Source: an uncultured Lachnospiraceae bacterium (GTDB lineage: Bacteria; Bacillota; Clostridia; Lachnospirales; Lachnospiraceae). Taken from it: a stretch of DNA of 32,025 bases. This document shows positions 7,811-16,331 of this stretch, piece by piece. The stretch lies in the NCBI GenBank assembly GCA_947627245.1, contig CANQVH010000045.1, forward strand, positions 1 to 32,025, written 5' to 3'. A program made the position numbers and the translations under genes. Below the pieces are notes generated by a model. It worked only from the letters and a program-made list of their open reading frames with translations, searched no databases and was not told the origin of the DNA. Position 1 is the first letter of the stretch. Each line of letters begins with the position of its first letter.

Positions 7811-9907
7811 TTATACCGTTCCGCTCACTATCCTATAATACGCGCGGGATGTGGCGAGATATACCAAACCATAAAAAACAGCAAACACCAGAAAACAGGC
7901 CAGCATCACGCACAGCAGCAGTTTCCCGTCGAGCAGTCCGAGCAGCATCAGAATTTTCTGCACGATCGGAAACGCGAACATCGTGTGAACGCAGGAAAGC
8001 AAAAGCGGCGCAAGGAATACAGTGAACATCTGCGAGCGGATGCTGCCGCGGATCTCCCGCTTCGTCATGCCGACCTTGCGCATGATGCCGAAGCGCGCGG
8101 CGTCCTCGTAGCCCTCGGTGATCTGCTTGTAGTACATGATCAGCACCGTCGCGAGCAGGAACACGCTGCCCAGCAGCACACCCAGCACGAACAAACCACC
8201 GTTCAACCCGTAAAACATGGCGCGCTCCCCCTCGCGGTAATCGACGGTCGTGTACGGGATCTCCCCGGCCTCCTGTGCCGCATCCCGGCGCACCCGAATC
8301 TGTTCCCACAACTCCTTCTGCGCATTCGCATCCGCCGCGATATCAAAACCGCAATAAAAGTATCTCTCATTCAGCTTCCGCCCGAACTGCTCCAGCTCGA
8401 TCTGCTCTGTGATCTCCGCGATCTCGTCGCACACGCGGATATCCGGTACAAACACGTATATACAGTGTGCCAGCAGCGAATAGCCGTCCCCGTTGTGCGC
8501 GAAATGCTCCACCCGGCCCTTCACCCTCCAGGTCCCGCACTCACGCACCGTGAACGTATCGTAGGGGAACTCCCCTTTTTCTATATACAGGAGCACTTCG
8601 TCGTCCGCGAGCGTCTCCTGCGCGCCCTCGACGCGGTTGTAATCTTCGATCGGGATAAAATACAGTCCCATGACCTTCGCCATATCCGTGATCGGGTTCG
8701 TCCCCTCCAGATTCGCGTAATCCAGAATCAGCTCATTGTCCTGCTGGAACGAGTCGACGCCTGCATAGCGGTAGGCGATTACATTCTCCTGCATCATGCC
8801 GGATTTCGCCGCTGTCTCCTCCGCGATCGCGGCAACATTCTCCCACCTGTCGTAGCCGTCCGAGCGCAGCTCGATCTGCCGCGGATAGCGCGTCACAAGA
8901 CTGTCCTCCTCCCCGACGTACAGACAGGTCACGGCGGACACCATGACGAGCACCATCGTAGAGAGTACGCAGATCGACGCCAGCCCGGCCCCGTTGCGCT
9001 TCATGCGGTACATCATCGAGGAGACCGACACGAAATGATTCGCCTTGTAGTAATAGCGCTTCCTGTGCTGCAGCACACGGCAGAGTTTAACCGAACCCGA
9101 GATGAACAGCAGGTACGTCGAGACGATCACCATCGCCACGGCCCCGAAAAAGACGACAAGCGCGCTGATCGGATCCCTGATCGAGACGGCGATGTAGTAC
9201 GCCGCGCCCAGCATCGCAAAGCCGGCAATCGCCAGAAGCCAGTTGCCCTTCGGCGGCTTCTCTCCCACGGCCGAGCTGTGCAGCAGCTCCACCGGCTTCG
9301 ATCTGCCAAGCGTAAACAGCGCCTTCAGCAAAATCAGCGCGAAAATCCCCAGAAACAGCCCACAGGTCGCGAGCGCCGCGCTCAGATCGACGCTGAAATC
9401 CATCGGCACATCTCCTTGGATCACACGCACGATCCACAGCTCCCCGAGCTTCGAGAACAGGATGCCGCAAAACAGCCCCGCCGCGAGCGAGATCAGCGAC
9501 ACCAGCACGCTCTCCCAGACAAGCACGCGCGCCAGATGGCGTTTTCCCATGCCGAGAATGTTGTAGAGCCCGAACTCCCGCTGCCGGTTTCGCACCAGAA
9601 ACGAGTTTGTATAAAACAGAAAGATCACAATAAAAACCAGAAAGACGCCGGAACCGAGCTTCAGCATCGACTGGAGCGTGTCGCCTCCGCGCATGCCCGC
9701 CACGTACCGGTCGCGCGAGAGGAACAAAAACAGATAATACATCATCACCATGCCTGCGCAGGTCAGCAAATACGGCAGGTAGGTGCGGCCGTTTTTCGCG
9801 ATGCCGCTGACCGCCAGCCGCAGATATAGGCTGCCGCGGCGTCTCGGAAGCCGGGCGCGCTGTCCGTCACTGGCTCCAAGCTCCGGTTTGTACGATGACA
9901 CACTCAT
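7811..9907 (-). CDS. Bce-type ABC transporter permease (antimicrobial peptide resistance)
   Basis: Permease of 698 residues with the BceB/FtsX arrangement: about ten membrane segments and a large outside loop (roughly 332-565) between the eighth-segment region and the last segments. The first membrane segment is near residue 45, FtsX-like segments near 85-100, 130-150, 180-200 and 225-270, and the C-terminal set starts after RAMFYGLNGG. Such permeases sense and remove peptide antibiotics from lipid II-cycle intermediates and signal to a partner kinase. The start overlaps the ATPase stop by four bases (ATGA), giving coupled translation. The first 26 residues are a hydrophilic extension. Which drug it handles cannot be read from the sequence. 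Confidence 0.9.
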   Translation of the reverse strand: MSVSSYKPELGASDGQRARLPRRRGSLYLRLAVSGIAKNGRTYLPYLLTCAGMVMMYYLFLFLSRDRYVAGMRGGDTLQSMLKLGSGVFLVFIVIFLFYTNSFLVRNRQREFGLYNILGMGKRHLARVLVWESVLVSLISLAAGLFCGILFSKLGELWIVRVIQGDVPMDFSVDLSAALATCGLFLGIFALILLKALFTLGRSKPVELLHSSAVGEKPPKGNWLLAIAGFAMLGAAYYIAVSIRDPISALVVFFGAVAMVIVSTYLLFISGSVKLCRVLQHRKRYYYKANHFVSVSSMMYRMKRNGAGLASICVLSTMVLVMVSAVTCLYVGEEDSLVTRYPRQIELRSDGYDRWENVAAIAEETAAKSGMMQENVIAYRYAGVDSFQQDNELILDYANLEGTNPITDMAKVMGLYFIPIEDYNRVEGAQETLADDEVLLYIEKGEFPYDTFTVRECGTWRVKGRVEHFAHNGDGYSLLAHCIYVFVPDIRVCDEIAEITEQIELEQFGRKLNERYFYCGFDIAADANAQKELWEQIRVRRDAAQEAGEIPYTTVDYREGERAMFYGLNGGLFVLGVLLGSVFLLATVLIMYYKQITEGYEDAARFGIMRKVGMTKREIRGSIRSQMFTVFLAPLLLSCVHTMFAFPIVQKILMLLGLLDGKLLLCVMLACFLVFAVFYGLVYLATSRAYYRIVSGTV

Positions 9908-10668
9908 TTTCGGTCACCTCCCGTCGCCAGCATTGTCAGCGTGTCGGAAATCTTCTGATAAAGCTGCTCGTCCGTGCTCACGCCACGGTAGATCTGATGA
10001 AAGACCTCGCCGTCCTTGATAAACAGCACGCGCCCCGCATGGCTCGCGGCCTTGACCGAGTGCGTCACCATCAGGATCGTCTGACCTTCCTTGTTGATCG
10101 AGGCGAACAGTCGCAGCAGCTCGTCGGTCGCGCGGGAATCCAGCGCCCCGGTCGGCTCGTCCGCGAGGATCAGTCTCGGATGCGTGATCAGCGCCCGCGC
10201 CACGGCAACGCGCTGCTTTTGTCCGCCGGATATCTCGTAAGGATATTTTTTCAACAAATCGAAAATACCGAGCTTTTTCGCGATCGGCGAAAGCCGCTCC
10301 TCCATCTCCTGATAATGCATGCCCGCGAGCACGAGCGGCAGAAAAATATTGTCCTGAACGGAAAATGTGTCGAGCAGGTTGAATTCCTGAAACACAAACC
10401 CCAGATTGTCGCGGCGGAACTGCGCCTTCTCCGCCTCTTTGATATGCGCCAGATCACGCCCGTCCAGAAGCACATGCCCCGCGGTCGGCGTATCGAGTGC
10501 CGCGAGAATGTTCAGAAGCGTCGTCTTGCCCGAGCCGGACTCGCCCATGATCGCCACGTACTCGCCTTCCTCGACCTTGAACGACACATTTGAGAGCGCC
10601 TGCACCTGATTTCCGCCGAAGCGCGTCGTATAGATTTTTTTCAGATTGTTGACAGCCAGAATTTCCAT
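9904..10668 (-). CDS. Bce-type ABC transporter ATP-binding protein
   Basis: ATPase of 254 residues. Walker A GESGSGKT is at 42-49, the Q-loop in FVFQEFN near 94, the signature SGGQK at 147-151 and Walker B LILADEPTGALD with Asp170/Glu171. Close to the BceA/MacB-like group. It pairs with the overlapping permease gene and powers peptide-antibiotic detoxification. Transcription probably starts from the TATAAT at 10689-10694 under control of the response regulator through the box at 10748-10765. Confidence 0.92.
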   Translation of the reverse strand: MEILAVNNLKKIYTTRFGGNQVQALSNVSFKVEEGEYVAIMGESGSGKTTLLNILAALDTPTAGHVLLDGRDLAHIKEAEKAQFRRDNLGFVFQEFNLLDTFSVQDNIFLPLVLAGMHYQEMEERLSPIAKKLGIFDLLKKYPYEISGGQKQRVAVARALITHPRLILADEPTGALDSRATDELLRLFASINKEGQTILMVTHSVKAASHAGRVLFIKDGEVFHQIYRGVSTDEQLYQKISDTLTMLATGGDRK

Positions 10669-10688
10669 CGCTATGCCTCCCCTTGAAA

Positions 10689-10765
10689 ATTATAGACATA
10701 TTCTATCTGCGGAAAATCCTGTCCGCCATCGAATCAGCTTTCATTTTCCTTACAATTTTGTAAGG
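10689..10765 (-). promoter_or_regulatory. Regulated promoter of the ABC genes with BceR-type box
   Basis: CCTTACAA-TT-TTGTAAGG is a perfect inverted repeat at 10748-10765, next to the kinase stop. It contains TTACA-N4-TGTAA, which fits the TnACA-N4-TGTAA pattern I recall for Bacillus BceR-like regulators. A TATAAT (10689-10694) lies about 55 bases nearer the ATPase gene, with a poor -35, as expected for an activator-dependent promoter. Confidence 0.7.
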
Positions 10766-12100
10766 TTACTCGACCTCGAGCTCTGCGTTCTTCAAATCGA
10801 TACGCACCTCCGTGCCCTGCCCCGGCGTCGAAGCCACGCTGATCCCATGCCCGAGATTCGCGCAGATCCTGCTGCACAGATACATCCCGATCCCGCTCGC
10901 TTTCTTGTCGCTGCGTCCGTTGTCTCCGGTATAACCTTTCTCGAAAATACGCGGAAGATCCTCCGGCGCGATCCCGATTCCGGTGTCTCGAATGCACAGT
11001 GTTTTCGGTGTTTCAAGCGTAATCGCGATACCTCCCTCATTCGTGTATTTCAGCGCGTTGGAGAGCACCTGATCGATCACAAATAGCAGCCACTTCTCGT
11101 CCGTCACAACGCGCGCACCGAGCGGCTCATACTCCAGACGAAGCTTTTTCCGGATGAAGGTCGCCGCATGCCGGCGCACCGCCTGCTTCACGATCTCGTC
11201 CAGATCGTATTCGCGAATCACGTAATCCGTCGAGTTCGAATCGAGCCGCAGATAGCACAGCACCATCTCCACGTACTGCTCAATCCGCCGCAGCTCCTCC
11301 CGGAGCGCGCGTATATTCGTTCTCGCCTGTTCTTCCCCTACTCCTTCGTCCACCCTATCTGCTTCCCCGCAGTTCGAGTCACCAAATACTCGCTGTTCTT
11401 CTTCTCTTCTTTCCTGTCCTCGTCCGACATCTGTTTTGTGTGTTTCTCCACGAATTGAATCAGGAGATAAATGTATATCTCCTGCACCGTTCCCGCGTCC
11501 CGAATCCTGCCGCGACGACAAATCCTCCTCCAGCATCAAACGCATCGCCGCGATCGGAGTCTTGATCTGATGCGCCCAGACCGTATAATATTCGATCATC
11601 TCCCGATAGCGCCGCTCCATCTCCTCGCGCAGCTCCCTGCGCTCCCGGCAGAGCACATTCAAAAGCTCCTGATAATCCTCCTCCAGAAGTCCGGAGGGCG
11701 TCGGCAAATGTTCCAAAGCAACATCAGGAGCAAACGCCAGCCTGTCCCGCTGTCCCCTGCTTTCCGAAACAGATCCCCACGCATTCTGCATCCTTCCTGC
11801 GTACAGGCCTGCACCCTCTCCTCCCTTTATTCCTTTGCCTTCACCCACGCTTCCTCCCGCCGTCCCTTCCAGACCGGCACTCAGAATATTGAGCCGGCGC
11901 TTCAGCTCCTTGTGCTTCAGGCAAAATCGTCCGTAATCCAGTCCCAGCACGATCACGCCGAAAAAAGTCCACAGCGCCGCCATGTAGGCAACGGCGGGAA
12001 GCGGCAGTCGGTACAATGCAAAAATTACGGCCGCCACCGCAGCCAAGAATACCGCCGTCGCAATCCCTTTTCTATGCAGCTTCAAATATGCACGCAGCAC
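10766..12100 (-). CDS. Bce-type sensor histidine kinase with long inserts
   Basis: Intramembrane-sensing kinase of 444 residues; typical BceS kinases have about 330. Two membrane segments lie in the first 60 residues with almost no loop between them, so the signal probably comes through the transporter. The phospho-acceptor is His177 in VWAHQIKTPIAAM. The N-box is QVLSNALKYTNEGG, and DTGIGIAPEDL and GIGMYLCSRI form the ATP lid. Two hydrophilic low-complexity inserts occur: residues 77-122, and 195-261 within the dimerisation domain, between the His helix and the second helix (EELRRIEQYVEMVL). GTG 12100 is chosen because GAGGGG precedes it; an earlier in-frame GTG is at 12142. Confidence 0.87.
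   Translation of the reverse strand: MLRAYLKLHRKGIATAVFLAAVAAVIFALYRLPLPAVAYMAALWTFFGVIVLGLDYGRFCLKHKELKRRLNILSAGLEGTAGGSVGEGKGIKGGEGAGLYAGRMQNAWGSVSESRGQRDRLAFAPDVALEHLPTPSGLLEEDYQELLNVLCRERRELREEMERRYREMIEYYTVWAHQIKTPIAAMRLMLEEDLSSRQDSGRGNGAGDIHLSPDSIRGETHKTDVGRGQERREEEQRVFGDSNCGEADRVDEGVGEEQARTNIRALREELRRIEQYVEMVLCYLRLDSNSTDYVIREYDLDEIVKQAVRRHAATFIRKKLRLEYEPLGARVVTDEKWLLFVIDQVLSNALKYTNEGGIAITLETPKTLCIRDTGIGIAPEDLPRIFEKGYTGDNGRSDKKASGIGMYLCSRICANLGHGISVASTPGQGTEVRIDLKNAELEVE
11461..11484. repeat. Perfect inverted repeat inside the kinase insert
   Basis: CAGGAGATA and TATCTCCTG are nine-base arms around a six-base loop. The hairpin lies in the DNA coding for the dimerisation-domain insert, with no U-run on either exit, so it does not look like a terminator. 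Confidence 0.6.
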
Positions 12101-12142
12101 AAAGCATTCCCCTCGCTTTCTTTTCCATGCTTTTTTGAGCAC

Positions 12143-12233
12143 CCGCCTGTCTCTTATCTTTTTCCGGTTCGAACCTCAGCACAGATCTTCTGTACCGCCA
12201 CTCTTCCGGTCCGCCTGTCTCTTATCTTTTTCC
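12143..12233 (-). repeat. 23-base direct repeat in the regulator-kinase gap
   Basis: The same 23 bases, starting CCGCCTGTCTCTTATC, occur at 12143-12165 and 12211-12233, a 68-base period. The repeat fills the unusually long 138-base gap between the response regulator stop and the kinase start; these genes usually abut or overlap in Bce systems. Confidence 0.85.
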
Positions 12234-12238
12234 CGCTG

Positions 12239-12910
12239 TCACGCGATCACATACCCCAGCCCTTTCCGGGTCGTGATGAATTCCTCAAGCCCCGCGTCCG
12301 CGAGCTTTTTGCGCAGACGTGTGACATTGACTGTCAGGGTGTTCTCATCCACGAAGCTGTCCGTCTCCCAGAGCCGCTGCATCAGCGTGTCCCGGCTTAC
12401 CACCTGTCCCTTGCTCTCGAGAAGCGTCTGGAGGATCCGATACTCGTTTCTGCTGAGCTCGACGCGCTCTCCCCGATAGCTCAGACTCGCATCTGCCAGA
12501 TTCAGTACCGCGCCGTTATGTTCCAGCGTATCGGCCGGGCTTGCGAAATCATAAGTGCGCCGCAGGATCGCCTGTATCTTCGCCGTCAATACATTCAGAT
12601 CGAAAGGTTTCGATATAAAGTCGTCGCCGCCCATATTCATCGCCATCACAATATTCATATTGTCCGAGGCCGAAGAGAGAAACACGATCGGCACCTTCGA
12701 TATCTTCCGGATCTCGGCACACCAGTGGTAACCCCCGTAAAACGGCAGCATAAGATCAAGCAGAACCAATTGCGGATCAAACTCCCGAAACTCGCCGATG
12801 ATGTCCTGAAAATTTCGCGCGCACCGTGCCTCCAGCCCCCACAGCTTAATCTGCCTGCACATCGCCTGCGCGATCACCGCGTCGTCCTCTACGATCAGAA
12901 TCCTGTACAT
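12239..12910 (-). CDS. Bce-type response regulator, OmpR family
   Basis: Regulator of 223 residues. The receiver domain has acidic pocket residues in VEDD (8-10), phospho-acceptor Asp52 in LVLLDLMLP, the switch Ser in FLSSASD and Lys101 in ISKPFD. The winged helix spans about 125-223 and ends in TTRKGLGYVIA. It should be phosphorylated by the downstream kinase and activate the ABC genes through the box at 10748-10765. It follows the DUF6483 gene by 76 bases and could be co-transcribed with it. Confidence 0.93.
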   Translation of the reverse strand: MYRILIVEDDAVIAQAMCRQIKLWGLEARCARNFQDIIGEFREFDPQLVLLDLMLPFYGGYHWCAEIRKISKVPIVFLSSASDNMNIVMAMNMGGDDFISKPFDLNVLTAKIQAILRRTYDFASPADTLEHNGAVLNLADASLSYRGERVELSRNEYRILQTLLESKGQVVSRDTLMQRLWETDSFVDENTLTVNVTRLRKKLADAGLEEFITTRKGLGYVIA

Positions 12911-12986
12911 AGCACTTTCCTCTTTTCCGTCGAATGCCTTATTTTCATTTCCGTTTTCCTGTCTCCGCCTTTCCTATGACTGCCAT

Positions 12987-13379
12987 CTACTCCAGATCAA
13001 TTTCATCCGTCAGTGATTCCGCCATCGTCCCATAGCCGAACAGGCTGCATACCATCCGGATTCCTTCCGCGATCTCGCGGCGGGAGAAATTGTGTTCCTC
13101 CAGAAAATCACTGTCCTTCTCATTCAGATATGCATAAAAATACAGCGCCAGCTCCAGCTCCCGACGATCATACACGTTCAGTTCTAAGAGCAGCCGGTTC
13201 TCCGCCTCCTCGATCTTCCCGTTCTCAATCAGCTCTCGGAGCATCTCGTACCGCTTTGCCAGCCTTTCTTCCTCAAAAAGCGGTCCTGCTTTCTTCTCCA
13301 GATCGATTCCGAAGATCAGCCTCAATAGCGTGCGGATCGTCTCGTAGATCAGCCGCATGATGTAGTCCTTCTCGATCAT
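12987..13379 (-). CDS. DUF6483 family protein
   Basis: Cytoplasmic helical protein of about 130 residues. The opening MIEKDYIMRLIYETIRTLL matches the DUF6483 family seen in Lachnospiraceae and relatives, whose function is not known. The rest is charged and helical (ELIENGKIEEAENRLL), resembling a small helical-repeat protein. The open frame continues upstream to 13688, but that part lies opposite the glycosyltransferase gene and has no family features. ATG 13379 fits the family start; GTG 13385, two codons earlier, has the better spaced GGAGG. It precedes the Bce-like regulator gene on the same strand. Confidence 0.75.
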   Translation of the reverse strand: MIEKDYIMRLIYETIRTLLRLIFGIDLEKKAGPLFEEERLAKRYEMLRELIENGKIEEAENRLLLELNVYDRRELELALYFYAYLNEKDSDFLEEHNFSRREIAEGIRMVCSLFGYGTMAESLTDEIDLE

Positions 13380-13544
13380 TCCCACGGCACCGTCCTCCTC
13401 TCCGTCTGTAACATTATAAAAAATAATGCACAAAAAAGCAATTCCCCGCATACCCTCATAACAGAGCGGCGCCCCGTTTTGCCCGACCGGCTCTGTCAGG
13501 TCGAGCCAAAGTGAAATCATCCGGGCGCCATGGGAGGCAGGCTT

Positions 13545-14666
13545 ATGGCGACGGTAAGTCTTTGTATGATCGTGAAAAATGAGGAAGCGGTTCTCGCGCG
13601 CTGTCTCGACAGCATCCGGGACGCAGTAGACGAAATCATCATCGTGGACACCGGCAGCACCGACGCGACAAAGGAGATTGCCGCGCACTATACGGATAAA
13701 ATTTATGATTTCGCGTGGATTGACGACTTCGCCGCCGCGCGGAATTATGCTTTTTCTAAGGCAGGCATGGAATTTGCCATGTGGCTCGATGCAGACGATG
13801 TCTTCACGGACAAAGACCGCGGAGCTTTCCTGCGCCTCAAGGCCTCCTCGTGGGAAAACGCGGACCTAGTCATGATGCGCTACAATACCGCGTTCGACGA
13901 GCAGGGAGAGCCCGTCTTCTCCTACTATCGGGAGCGGCTTGTCCGCCTGAGTGTTCCGCATACATGGAAAGGCCGCGTGCATGAAGTGATTGTCTGCGCC
14001 GGACGGACCGTCTACGCGGAAGGAGTCGCCGTCACGCACCGATCCGTGAAAACTGTCTACAGCGACCGGAACCTGCGCATTTATGAACGGCAGATCCGAG
14101 AGGGCGAGCCGCTCTCCCCGCGCGATCGCTTTTATTACGGACGGGAGCTGTACTATCACAGGCACTATGAGCGCGCGATCCGCACGCTCAATGAATTCCT
14201 TGCGGATGAACAGGGCTGGGTGGAAAACAAGATCGAGGCGTGCAAGATCCTGTCGTACTGCTTGCGGGAGACCGCCAACCTGCCCGCAACGCCAGACGAT
14301 CGGGACAATCATCCGGCCGACGCCCTTGCGGCGCTCACACGTTCTTTCCTCTATGACCTGCCGCGCGCGGAGATCTGCTGTGAAATCGGCGCTCTCCTGA
14401 TGCAGATGCAGAATTACCGGGCCGCGGTGTTCTGGTTTGAGCTCGCGCGTTCCCTTCCGCAAGACGAAAAAAGCGGCGGCTTCGTATCCGCGGACAGCCA
14501 CGGCTATCTGCCATGCATTCAGCTCTGCGTCTGCTATTACCGGCTCGGTGACAACAAGAAAGCGGAGGAATACAACCGCATGGCCGGAACATACCGCCCT
14601 GCTTCCCCCGCTTATCTCTTTAATTTGAAATTCTTTCAGACCGCGCAAATAACATATAGAAAATGA
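13545..14666 (+). CDS. Family 2 glycosyltransferase with C-terminal TPR-like repeats
   Basis: Cytoplasmic glycosyltransferase of 373 residues. The GT-A domain has the family start VSLCMIVKNEE, nucleotide-binding VDTGSTDATKEIA and the DxD motif in WLDADD (81-85), with HTWKGRVHEVI later. Residues from about 165 form TPR-like helical pairs (ALAALTRSFLYDLPRAEICCEIGALLMQ; GDNKKAEEYNRMAG), typical of SunS-type transferases that modify proteins or peptides. ATG 13545 follows GGGAGG by seven bases; an ATG at 13530 overlaps that site. A collagen-like surface protein is 3.5 kb downstream and could be a target, but that is speculation. It ends four bases from the convergent dehydrogenase gene. Confidence 0.85.
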   Translation: MATVSLCMIVKNEEAVLARCLDSIRDAVDEIIIVDTGSTDATKEIAAHYTDKIYDFAWIDDFAAARNYAFSKAGMEFAMWLDADDVFTDKDRGAFLRLKASSWENADLVMMRYNTAFDEQGEPVFSYYRERLVRLSVPHTWKGRVHEVIVCAGRTVYAEGVAVTHRSVKTVYSDRNLRIYERQIREGEPLSPRDRFYYGRELYYHRHYERAIRTLNEFLADEQGWVENKIEACKILSYCLRETANLPATPDDRDNHPADALAALTRSFLYDLPRAEICCEIGALLMQMQNYRAAVFWFELARSLPQDEKSGGFVSADSHGYLPCIQLCVCYYRLGDNKKAEEYNRMAGTYRPASPAYLFNLKFFQTAQITYRK

Positions 14667-14670
14667 TATC

Positions 14671-15711
14671 TCAGATCTTAATAATGCACTTGACCAGATC
14701 TGTCTTGTTGTTGATCGCCTCTTCAAACGCCTCTTGGATATGGTCGAGGTCGAATTCGTGCGTCGCGATCTTCTCCACCTCAATCGCCCCGCTCGACACC
14801 GCGGCGATCGCCTGCGGATAGATGTTCCGATAGCGGAACACGGATTTGATCGTCGCCTCCTTATCCATGATCTGAGCGAAGTTGTAGGTAATCTCCTCCT
14901 GCGCCGCGAGTCCGACCAGAACGATTGTGCCGCCGCGTTTCACCATGTGCGGCGTCTGGGCAATCGTCACCGGCGAACCAGCCGCCTCGAACACCTTGTC
15001 TGCGCCCTGTCCGCCCGTGATCTCCTTCACGGCGGCGAAGATATCTTCCTTTCCGCTGTTGATCACGTGCGTTGCGCCCAGCTCCTTCGCCTTCTCCAGT
15101 CTGGCGTCGACCAGATCCGCCACGATCAGCGTGCTCGCCCCATGCGCCTTGCAGGCCATCATCGTGACAAGGCCGATGCAGCCCCCGCCGAGGATCAGCA
15201 CCGTGTCCCCGAGCGTGACCTCACCTTGGTTCGCCGCGTGGAGGCCGACCGACAGCGGCTCAATCAGCGCCCCTGCGCGCGTCGAGACATTGTCCGGCAA
15301 CTTGAAGCACATATTTTCCGGAAAAGCGATGTAATCCTCGTAGCATCCCGCGACAGGCGGCGTCGCCAGAAACTGCACATCCGGACACAGATTGTAGCGC
15401 CCGGACTTGCAGAACTCGCACTCCCCGCAGGTGATGCCCGGCTCCAGCGCCACGCGGTCTCCGACCTTGAGCGTTTTGCAGCCCTCACCGACCTCTACAA
15501 CCGTTCCCGCGCACTCGTGTCCCAGCATGAAATCACCCTCGCCCACCACATACGCACCGCAGCGGCCGGAGTGGAAATAATGTACGTCGGAGCCGCAGAT
15601 CCCGACATACTCCATCTTCACCACGACCTGCTCTTCTCCTGCGTGCGGCATCTCGATCTCGCGGATGACCATCTTATCAATCCCCTGCATAAACGCGCCT
15701 CTGTTTTTCAT
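14671..15711 (-). CDS. Zinc-dependent polyol (sorbitol/xylitol) dehydrogenase
   Basis: Medium-chain dehydrogenase of 346 residues, probably oxidising sorbitol, xylitol or a related polyol with NAD. Catalytic zinc ligands are Cys39, His65 and Glu66 (GHECAG) with Glu151; the structural zinc is held by Cys95, 98, 101 and 109. The Rossmann motif is GGGCIG (175-180), and an acidic residue near 199 (VADL) favours NAD over NADP. GGAGGG precedes the ATG with good spacing. It may be transcribed from the AT-rich 15712-15836 region. A role in pentose or arabitol metabolism would fit the arabinoside locus, but it is 6 kb away and no transporter adjoins. Confidence 0.88.
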   Translation of the reverse strand: MKNRGAFMQGIDKMVIREIEMPHAGEEQVVVKMEYVGICGSDVHYFHSGRCGAYVVGEGDFMLGHECAGTVVEVGEGCKTLKVGDRVALEPGITCGECEFCKSGRYNLCPDVQFLATPPVAGCYEDYIAFPENMCFKLPDNVSTRAGALIEPLSVGLHAANQGEVTLGDTVLILGGGCIGLVTMMACKAHGASTLIVADLVDARLEKAKELGATHVINSGKEDIFAAVKEITGGQGADKVFEAAGSPVTIAQTPHMVKRGGTIVLVGLAAQEEITYNFAQIMDKEATIKSVFRYRNIYPQAIAAVSSGAIEVEKIATHEFDLDHIQEAFEEAINNKTDLVKCIIKI

Positions 15712-15836
15712 GACAATCCCTCCTTGTTCTTTCTTTAATATAATATTTTATATTTTTCTGGTCCGTTTTGATTTCCATTCCTCCAATTTTCCATGCACTG
15801 CGCAATCAGCGAAAAAGAATATCTGCAAGCTGATAT

Positions 15837-16238
15837 TCAATGTCCTTCGAGGTTGCCCGCAAAGGGAGCGGCCGTATTGAGGCGAAAACGATAGGTTCCG
15901 TCCTCATTTTTTGCAAGGTAACACATCCACTCGTCGTAATCATAGTGCCGGTACATTTTATTTTCCAGATCCGACTGCGGCATCTCCGTCAAAAAGGTGA
16001 TCACAGAGAGACAGTCAACATGGTTCCCTGTCCCTGACGTATTCCCCGTCTCAGAATGTATGTCCAGCAACTCTATGTCAGACACTTCCTCTTTCAGAGC
16101 CGCGACCAACTGTTTTGTCTGCCTCGCAGTGGCGAGATGGTTTACGCACATACCCAGCGCTTCGTAGAAAATGACAACACCTACCAGAATCAGCGGTACC
16201 GCGATCAATCCCCGCGCGATTCTTTTTAACAGTTTCAC
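15837..16238 (-). CDS. Hypothetical single-pass membrane protein
   Basis: Protein of 133 residues that I do not recognise. A basic start (KLLKRIARG) is followed by one hydrophobic segment (LIAVPLILVGVVIFYEALGM), then about 100 hydrophilic, probably extracellular residues containing HYDYDEWMCYLAKNEDGTY. It looks like an anchored small domain; a pilin-like or uncleaved signal-anchor protein is possible. GTG 16238 is chosen because GGAGG precedes it by eight bases; an in-frame TTG lies at 16310. It lies between the AT-rich AlbA_2 gene and the dehydrogenase gene on the same strand. Confidence 0.6.
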   Translation of the reverse strand: MKLLKRIARGLIAVPLILVGVVIFYEALGMCVNHLATARQTKQLVAALKEEVSDIELLDIHSETGNTSGTGNHVDCLSVITFLTEMPQSDLENKMYRHYDYDEWMCYLAKNEDGTYRFRLNTAAPFAGNLEGH

Positions 16239-16331
16239 ACCCTGTTCCTCCAATTTTAGTTCAAGACGTTTTCTCTTGAAAATATACCTGCAACAATATC
16301 GCGGATTCAAAATCCCACTTTTTTATTTCCA

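Noticed and set aside
7985..9829. 614-codon open frame opposite the Bce-like permease gene
   Set aside because: His/Arg/Gln-rich nonsense composition and full overlap with a well-supported gene.
12143..12233. CTGTCTCTTAT resembles the end of the Tn5/Nextera adapter
   Set aside because: Only 11 bases match, it occurs twice within a longer identical 23-base repeat, and the flanks continue as normal genes; not adapter contamination or a Tn5 end.
13380..13688. N-terminal extension of the DUF6483 protein
   Set aside because: The extra 103 codons overlap the glycosyltransferase start on the other strand and the family begins at MIEKDYIM.
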